From the NCBI GenBank assembly GCA_013368445.1, contig JAACJO010000011.1, forward strand, positions 868,001 through 932,000: a stretch of DNA of 64,000 bases, written 5' to 3'. Shown here piece by piece: positions 63,792-64,000 of this stretch. The notes under the pieces are model-generated. The model was not told the DNA's origin, did not search any database, and worked only from the letters and a program-made list of their open reading frames with translations. The DNA comes from Leucocoprinus leucothites (lineage: Eukaryota > Basidiomycota > Agaricomycetes > Agaricales > Agaricaceae). The position numbers and the translations under genes were made by a program. Each line of letters starts with the position of its first letter. The first letter of the stretch is position 1.

Positions 63792-64000
63792 TACAAGGTA
63801 TGATACTACATGTCTTTTTCTATACCCATTGGTTAGATACGCTGTCGCTAGTGTAATGTGATGTGATGATCTTGCATCGGCAGGTGGTTGTGGCCGTGCC
63901 AAAATTAGCGCGCAATCAATATAGTACCGTTCTGTGGCGCGCCTTTTCTTTTCTTCATTCCATACCTTGTGCTCCCCGCGAGGTCCTACTATCTCTCCCA
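63792..64000. other. 3' flank of whi2 to window end
   Basis: No gene was recognised in the last 209 bases; a neighbouring gene may begin outside the window. Confidence 0.4.

Overview
The window is nuclear DNA of a filamentous basidiomycete, most likely an Agaricomycete. The genes are packed closely on both strands and interrupted by many short GT-AG introns of about 50-70 nt. The recognisable set is fungal: a TGY-type Hog1 MAP kinase, mitochondrial cytochrome b5 reductase, a class IV chitin synthase, Whi2, an Ssp120/nucleobindin-like protein and an F-box protein of the kind common in mushrooms. No rRNA, convincing tRNA, CRISPR array or intact transposon was seen.

Layout. At 0.2-3.5 kb, hog1 (minus) and mcr1 (plus) diverge from a 179-bp promoter region. 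At 3.8-8.7 kb lies a same-strand array of short secreted proteins of about 145 residues: three intact copies and two decayed ones. At 9.1-13.0 kb are housekeeping genes: a Bmt5-like rRNA methyltransferase, a Ramp4/Ysy6-like ER protein, and an RBBP4/Msi1 histone chaperone with a 14-nt micro-exon. At 13.2-25.2 kb lies a second tandem family, five copies of a single-pass membrane protein with a Thr-rich or His/Gly/Asn-repeat ectodomain and a conserved cytosolic tail (polybasic stretch, NPF/DPF-like motif, coiled coil, PPSY motif). Copies 1 and 4 read through intact, copy 2 has lost its first start codon, and copies 3 and 5 carry stops or frameshifts.

At 25.8-28.3 kb are ATP synthase subunit e and a basic/acidic nuclear protein (possibly Ies4-like). 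At 29.4-37.5 kb is a very large ZNFX1-like protein (CCCH fingers, SF1 helicase, NFX1 fingers, RZ finger), whose Walker A motif sits on a 19-nt exon. A 3.5-kb gene-poor stretch follows. At 41-47.8 kb is DOP1. Then come an EF-hand secretory protein (48.0-49.4), an N2227/carnosine methyltransferase diverging from an intronless F-box gene (49.6-52.6), a Sec14/CRAL-TRIO protein (53.2-55.1), the chitin synthase (56.8-61.4) and Whi2 (62.5-63.8).

The conserved genes form no single pathway, although several concern the secretory pathway and cell surface (Ramp4, Dop1, Ssp120, Sec14-like, chitin synthase) or stress and growth signalling (Hog1, Whi2). The unusual content is the pair of young, lineage-specific tandem families, one secreted and one membrane-anchored. 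They are separated by about 4 kb of conserved genes and both show gene birth and decay. Domain assignments come from reading the translations and from knowledge of the families; no database search was run. Splice sites were placed by eye.
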